A stretch of DNA of 64,000 bases, taken from Bacteroidota bacterium (GTDB lineage: Bacteria; Bacteroidota; Bacteroidia; B-17B0; Aurantibacillaceae). The notes under the pieces are model-generated. The model searched no databases, was not told the DNA's origin, and saw only the letters and a program-made list of their open reading frames with translations. The position numbers were made by a program, and so were the translations under genes. Positions 60,593-64,000 of the stretch are shown piece after piece (the stretch's first letter is position 1; every line of letters starts with the position of its first letter). Location of the stretch: the NCBI GenBank assembly GCA_016708845.1, contig JADJFB010000001.1, positions 310,001 through 374,000 of the forward strand, in the 5' to 3' direction.

Positions 60593-63500
60593 TTAAGCCA
60601 CACCAATTCCGTGACAGTTTTTGTATTTCTTACCACTTCCACAAAAACATGGAGCATTTCGTTCATATTTTGGTTCTGCTTTAAACGGTTGTTGCTTTGG
60701 CTTTTGAATCTCTTGTTGTTCCTGAGCTTCTTCTTCGCTTCTGCTTTCAACTAATTTTTCTTTTGGTTTTTGTTGAATGGGTTCTTGTGTAAAACGAGCT
60801 TGCTGTAACTGAGGTTTATGATTATTGTTTTCTTCAATTGGCAAACCGCCTTTCATTAAGAAGGAAATAATATCTTTACTTGTTTTAGCAATCATTGATC
60901 TAAACAAATTAAACGACTCTAGTTTATAAATCACTAAAGGATCCTTTTGTTCTAAAGAGGCATTTTGAACCGATTGCTTTAAATCATCCATTTCACGTAA
61001 ATGCTCTTTCCAACTATCGTCAATCATTGCTAAAATCACTGTTTTTTCAAACACGGAAACCATTTCGCGACCGTTAGTTTCAAATGATTTCTTTAAATTA
61101 GCCATTACTTGGATAGAACGAATTCCATCTGTGAAAGGTGTTACAATGTTTTCGAAATTGTTATTTGGATTTGTATATACATCTTTTATAACAGGGAAAA
61201 CCATTTCTGCAATTTGACCTGATTTAACTCTGTAATGTTGCTCTGCAGATTCAAATAAACGTTGCGCTAAATCTTCTTCTCTTCCTGATTTGAATTCTTG
61301 CTCAGTAAATGGAGATTCAATTCCGAAATATTTAATACACTCAACATTAAAGCTTTCAAAATCTTTTAAAACATGATATTCAGAAACTAGACTTTCTGCT
61401 ACTTCAAAAATCATGTTGGCAATATCAATACTAATTCTATCACCATTTAATGCGTTACGACGACGTTTGTAAACAACATCACGTTGTGCATTCATGACAT
61501 CATCATATTCTATTAAACGCTTACGAGTACCAAAATGATTTTCTTCTACTTTTTTCTGAGCACGTTCAATAGATTTAGAAATCATAGAATGTTGAATCAC
61601 TTCACCTTCTTGTAATCCCATTCTGTCCATTAAACTAGCAATACGCTCGCTACCAAATAAACGCATTAAGTTATCTTCAAGAGATACGAAGAACTGAGAA
61701 CTACCTGGATCTCCTTGACGACCAGCACGACCGCGTAATTGTCTGTCAACACGACGAGACTCATGACGCTCTGTACCAATAATTGCTAAACCGCCTGCAT
61801 CTTTTACACCTGCACCTAATTTAATATCGGTACCACGACCAGCCATGTTAGTAGCAATGGTTACGGTTCCTGCTTGACCAGCTTCTGCAACAATGTCGGC
61901 TTCTTTTTGATGTAACTTAGCATTTAAAACGTTATGCTTAATGTTTCTTAGTTTAAGCATACGACTTAATAATTCTGAAATATCAACCGTAGTTGTACCA
62001 ATTAAAACAGGACGGCCTTCTGCCACTAATTTTGCGGTAGCTTCAATTACGGCATTATATTTTTCGCGTTTTGTTTTGTAAACTAAATCTTGTTCATCTT
62101 TACGAGAAATAGCACGGTTAGTTGGAATAACAACCACGTCTAATTTGTAAATATCCCAAAACTCATTTGCTTCCGTTTCAGCAGTACCAGTCATACCAGC
62201 TAACTTATTATACATACGGAAATAATTCTGTAATGTAATGGTAGCGTAAGTTTGAGTAGCTGCTTCAATCTTCACATTTTCTTTTGCTTCTAACGCCTGG
62301 TGTAATCCATCGCTATAACGACGGCCTTCCATGATACGACCAGTTTGCTCATCAACAATTTTAATTTGACCTTCTTGTATAACATACTCTTGATCAATTT
62401 CAAATAAAGAGTAAGCTTTTAATAATTGATTTACAGTATGAATACGTTCGCTTTTCACACTAAAATCACGCATTAACGATTCTTTAAGTAATATTTTTTC
62501 TTTTGGATCTGTAAATACTCTTTTTTCTAAATCAGCAATTTCTCCACCAACATTTGGAATCACAAAGAAATGTGGATCATCGGTTGTTCCAGTAATTAAG
62601 TCAATTCCCTTTTCAGTCATATCAACTGAATTATGTTTTTCGTCAATTACAAAAAACAAATCCACATCAATTTTATGCATTTCCTTTTGTTGGTCTTGCA
62701 TGTAATGATTTTCAGTTTTTTGTAATAGAGCTTTAACGCCTGGCTCGCTTAAGAATTTAATTAAAGCACCATTTTTTGGTAAGCCTCTGTATGCGCGTAA
62801 TAAAGGAATTCCAGCTTCTTTTTCATTTCCTTCTGCAAACAAACGTTTAGCATCCGTTAAAAAAACTTGTACAGCTGCTTTTTGTGCTGCTAATAATTTT
62901 TCTACACGAGGTTTAAATTCCATAAACTCATGCTTATCGCCAGTTGGTGTTGGACCAGAAATAATTAATGGTGTACGAGCATCATCAATTAATACTGAAT
63001 CGACCTCATCCACAATGGCAAAATTATGTTTACGTTGCACTAAGTCAGATACTTCGCGCGCCATATTATCACGTAAATAATCGAAACCAAATTCGTTATT
63101 TGTTCCGTAAGTAATATCTGCTAAATAAGCCTGACGACGATTTTCTGTATTTGGTTCGTGTTTATCAATACAATCTACTGATAATCCATGAAATTGAAAT
63201 AATGGGGCATTCCACTCACTATCACGTTTTGCTAAGTAATTATTTACAGTTACAACGTGCACACCACGACCTGATAGTGCGTTTAAGAAAACCGGTAAGG
63301 TTGAAACTAAGGTTTTACCTTCACCGGTTGCCATTTCAGAAATTTTACCAGAGTGAAGCACAGCACCACCAATTAATTGCACATCGTAGTGTACCATGTT
63401 CCATAACACTTCGGTGCCAGCTGCCATCCACTTGTTTTTCCAAGCAGCTTGGTTGCCACGAATTTCAATATTTTTTTGAGTTTTTGATAATTTCGTATCA

Positions 63501-63904
63501 AAGTCATTTGCAGTAACTACTAACTCTTCATTTTCAGAAAAACGGCGAGAAGTATCTTTTAAAATAGCATATGCTTCAGGTAAAATTTCGTTTAAAACTT
63601 CCTCAATTTTTTTAGTGATTTCTTTTTCAAGTTCGTCAACCTCTTTATACAACTCTTCTTTTGAATCAACATCCATACTGAAGTCGCTTTCAACACGAGC
63701 TTTAATCTCATTAATTTGAGTTTGTTCAGTTTTTATAGCGTCTTGTATTTTTTGTTTTAAAGCATCAACTTTAGCACGTAATTGGTCGTTTGATAAATTA
63801 GCAAGTGTTGGATAAATCTCTAATATTTGATCAACTTGAGGTTGAATGGATTTAATATCTTTTTCTGATTTAGTACCAAAAAATTTCTTTAGGAACGTTA
63901 ACAT
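60593..63904 (-). CDS. secA: Preprotein translocase ATPase SecA
   Basis: 1,103 residues, longer than the E. coli protein (901) because of extra sequence in the first nucleotide-binding domain (about 330-450; RAYRGLPKNGALIKFLSEPG), typical of Bacteroidota. It drives unfolded proteins through SecYEG with ATP. Visible: Walker A MATGEGKT, DEVDS Walker B, TNMAGRGTDIKLG, GRAGRQGDPGSSQFF, and the C-terminal zinc-binding CFCGSGKKYKNCHG that contacts lipid or SecB. The ~95 bases upstream to the window end contain a TACTTTCG that resembles a -7 element; nothing else is evident there. Confidence 0.97.
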   Translation of the reverse strand: MLTFLKKFFGTKSEKDIKSIQPQVDQILEIYPTLANLSNDQLRAKVDALKQKIQDAIKTEQTQINEIKARVESDFSMDVDSKEELYKEVDELEKEITKKIEEVLNEILPEAYAILKDTSRRFSENEELVVTANDFDTKLSKTQKNIEIRGNQAAWKNKWMAAGTEVLWNMVHYDVQLIGGAVLHSGKISEMATGEGKTLVSTLPVFLNALSGRGVHVVTVNNYLAKRDSEWNAPLFQFHGLSVDCIDKHEPNTENRRQAYLADITYGTNNEFGFDYLRDNMAREVSDLVQRKHNFAIVDEVDSVLIDDARTPLIISGPTPTGDKHEFMEFKPRVEKLLAAQKAAVQVFLTDAKRLFAEGNEKEAGIPLLRAYRGLPKNGALIKFLSEPGVKALLQKTENHYMQDQQKEMHKIDVDLFFVIDEKHNSVDMTEKGIDLITGTTDDPHFFVIPNVGGEIADLEKRVFTDPKEKILLKESLMRDFSVKSERIHTVNQLLKAYSLFEIDQEYVIQEGQIKIVDEQTGRIMEGRRYSDGLHQALEAKENVKIEAATQTYATITLQNYFRMYNKLAGMTGTAETEANEFWDIYKLDVVVIPTNRAISRKDEQDLVYKTKREKYNAVIEATAKLVAEGRPVLIGTTTVDISELLSRMLKLRNIKHNVLNAKLHQKEADIVAEAGQAGTVTIATNMAGRGTDIKLGAGVKDAGGLAIIGTERHESRRVDRQLRGRAGRQGDPGSSQFFVSLEDNLMRLFGSERIASLMDRMGLQEGEVIQHSMISKSIERAQKKVEENHFGTRKRLIEYDDVMNAQRDVVYKRRRNALNGDRISIDIANMIFEVAESLVSEYHVLKDFESFNVECIKYFGIESPFTEQEFKSGREEDLAQRLFESAEQHYRVKSGQIAEMVFPVIKDVYTNPNNNFENIVTPFTDGIRSIQVMANLKKSFETNGREMVSVFEKTVILAMIDDSWKEHLREMDDLKQSVQNASLEQKDPLVIYKLESFNLFRSMIAKTSKDIISFLMKGGLPIEENNNHKPQLQQARFTQEPIQQKPKEKLVESRSEEEAQEQQEIQKPKQQPFKAEPKYERNAPCFCGSGKKYKNCHGIGVA

Positions 63905-64000
63905 AATGTGTTTTTAATTTAAGCTAACGAAAGTACAAAAAATACACGTTCCTAAATGATAAATTTTACTAAATAATGACTTGATTTTCAGTGTGTTTAA

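Noticed and set aside
63151..63516. 121-residue plus-strand ORF opposite secA
   Set aside because: It lies wholly antisense to the strongly conserved SecA ATPase domain and lacks recognisable features.

Overview
This AT-rich window comes from a member of the Bacteroidota. The evidence is the set of lineage-typical genes: PorP/SprF and a type B C-terminal sorting domain of the type IX secretion system (T9SS), a MurF-Alr fusion, an RprX/RprY-like two-component pair, an S46 dipeptidyl-peptidase, TPR-SpoIIE phosphatases, rpsF-rpsR-rplI, and promoter elements of the TTG-N19-TAnnTTTG type. Genus cannot be fixed from the sequence. No rRNA, tRNA, CRISPR array, transposase or prophage was seen.

Layout. 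1-7.5 kb: four tandem paralogous receptors (periplasmic TPRs, one membrane helix, coiled coil, cytoplasmic SpoIIE/PP2C phosphatase); the first is cut by the window edge. 7.6-11.6 kb: diadenylate cyclase cdaA, ABC-F protein Uup, then rpsF-rpsR-rplI on the minus strand. 11.9-19.4 kb: lytic transglycosylase, response regulator and histidine kinase, hotdog thioesterase overlapping a secreted lipase, an S46 peptidase with DPP7-like residues, and a small membrane protein. 19.5-26.5 kb: RprX/RprY-like pair, murF-alr, a frameshifted cytochrome c/copper-monooxygenase-like lipoprotein, rsmI. 26.5-28.2 kb: an accessory islet of chained palindromes, two minute TAATG-coupled ORFs and an orphan gene. 28.2-36.4 kb: groES-groEL, plsX-fabH, sufE, an EamA transporter, rplU-rpmA, serS. 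36.6-44.2 kb: another histidine kinase, a minus-strand operon of DoxX-like, DUF2071, methyltransferase and 4-TM genes with apparent lesions in its first two members, a bifunctional nuclease, etfB-etfA, and a pyruvate dehydrogenase E1 beta gene. 44.2-60.4 kb: a surface/secretion operon encoding a small exported protein, a giant cell-surface protein (4,138 residues after repairing one frameshift), PorP/SprF and a PorE-like OmpA protein. 60.6-63.9 kb: secA.

How the genes work together. The most striking unit is the minus-strand block 44.2-60.4 kb: a T9SS type B cargo with a nidogen-like head, 40 cysteine-paired ~72-residue Ig-like repeats, five SprB-like repeats and two DUF11-like domains, followed by the outer-membrane partner (PorP/SprF) and a peptidoglycan/OM anchor (PorE-like) that such cargos use. 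secA, which moves exported proteins across the inner membrane, lies next to it. The phosphatase cluster at the left end is a set of parallel signal receptors whose ligands and targets cannot be read from the sequence.

Three genes look broken by one base each (24.54 kb, 39.48 kb, 49.55 kb) and one lacks a normal start codon (40.42 kb). Whether these are assembly errors or real lesions is the main uncertainty. Several intergenic repeat families of a kind I associate with Bacteroidota chromosomes are present and unexplained.
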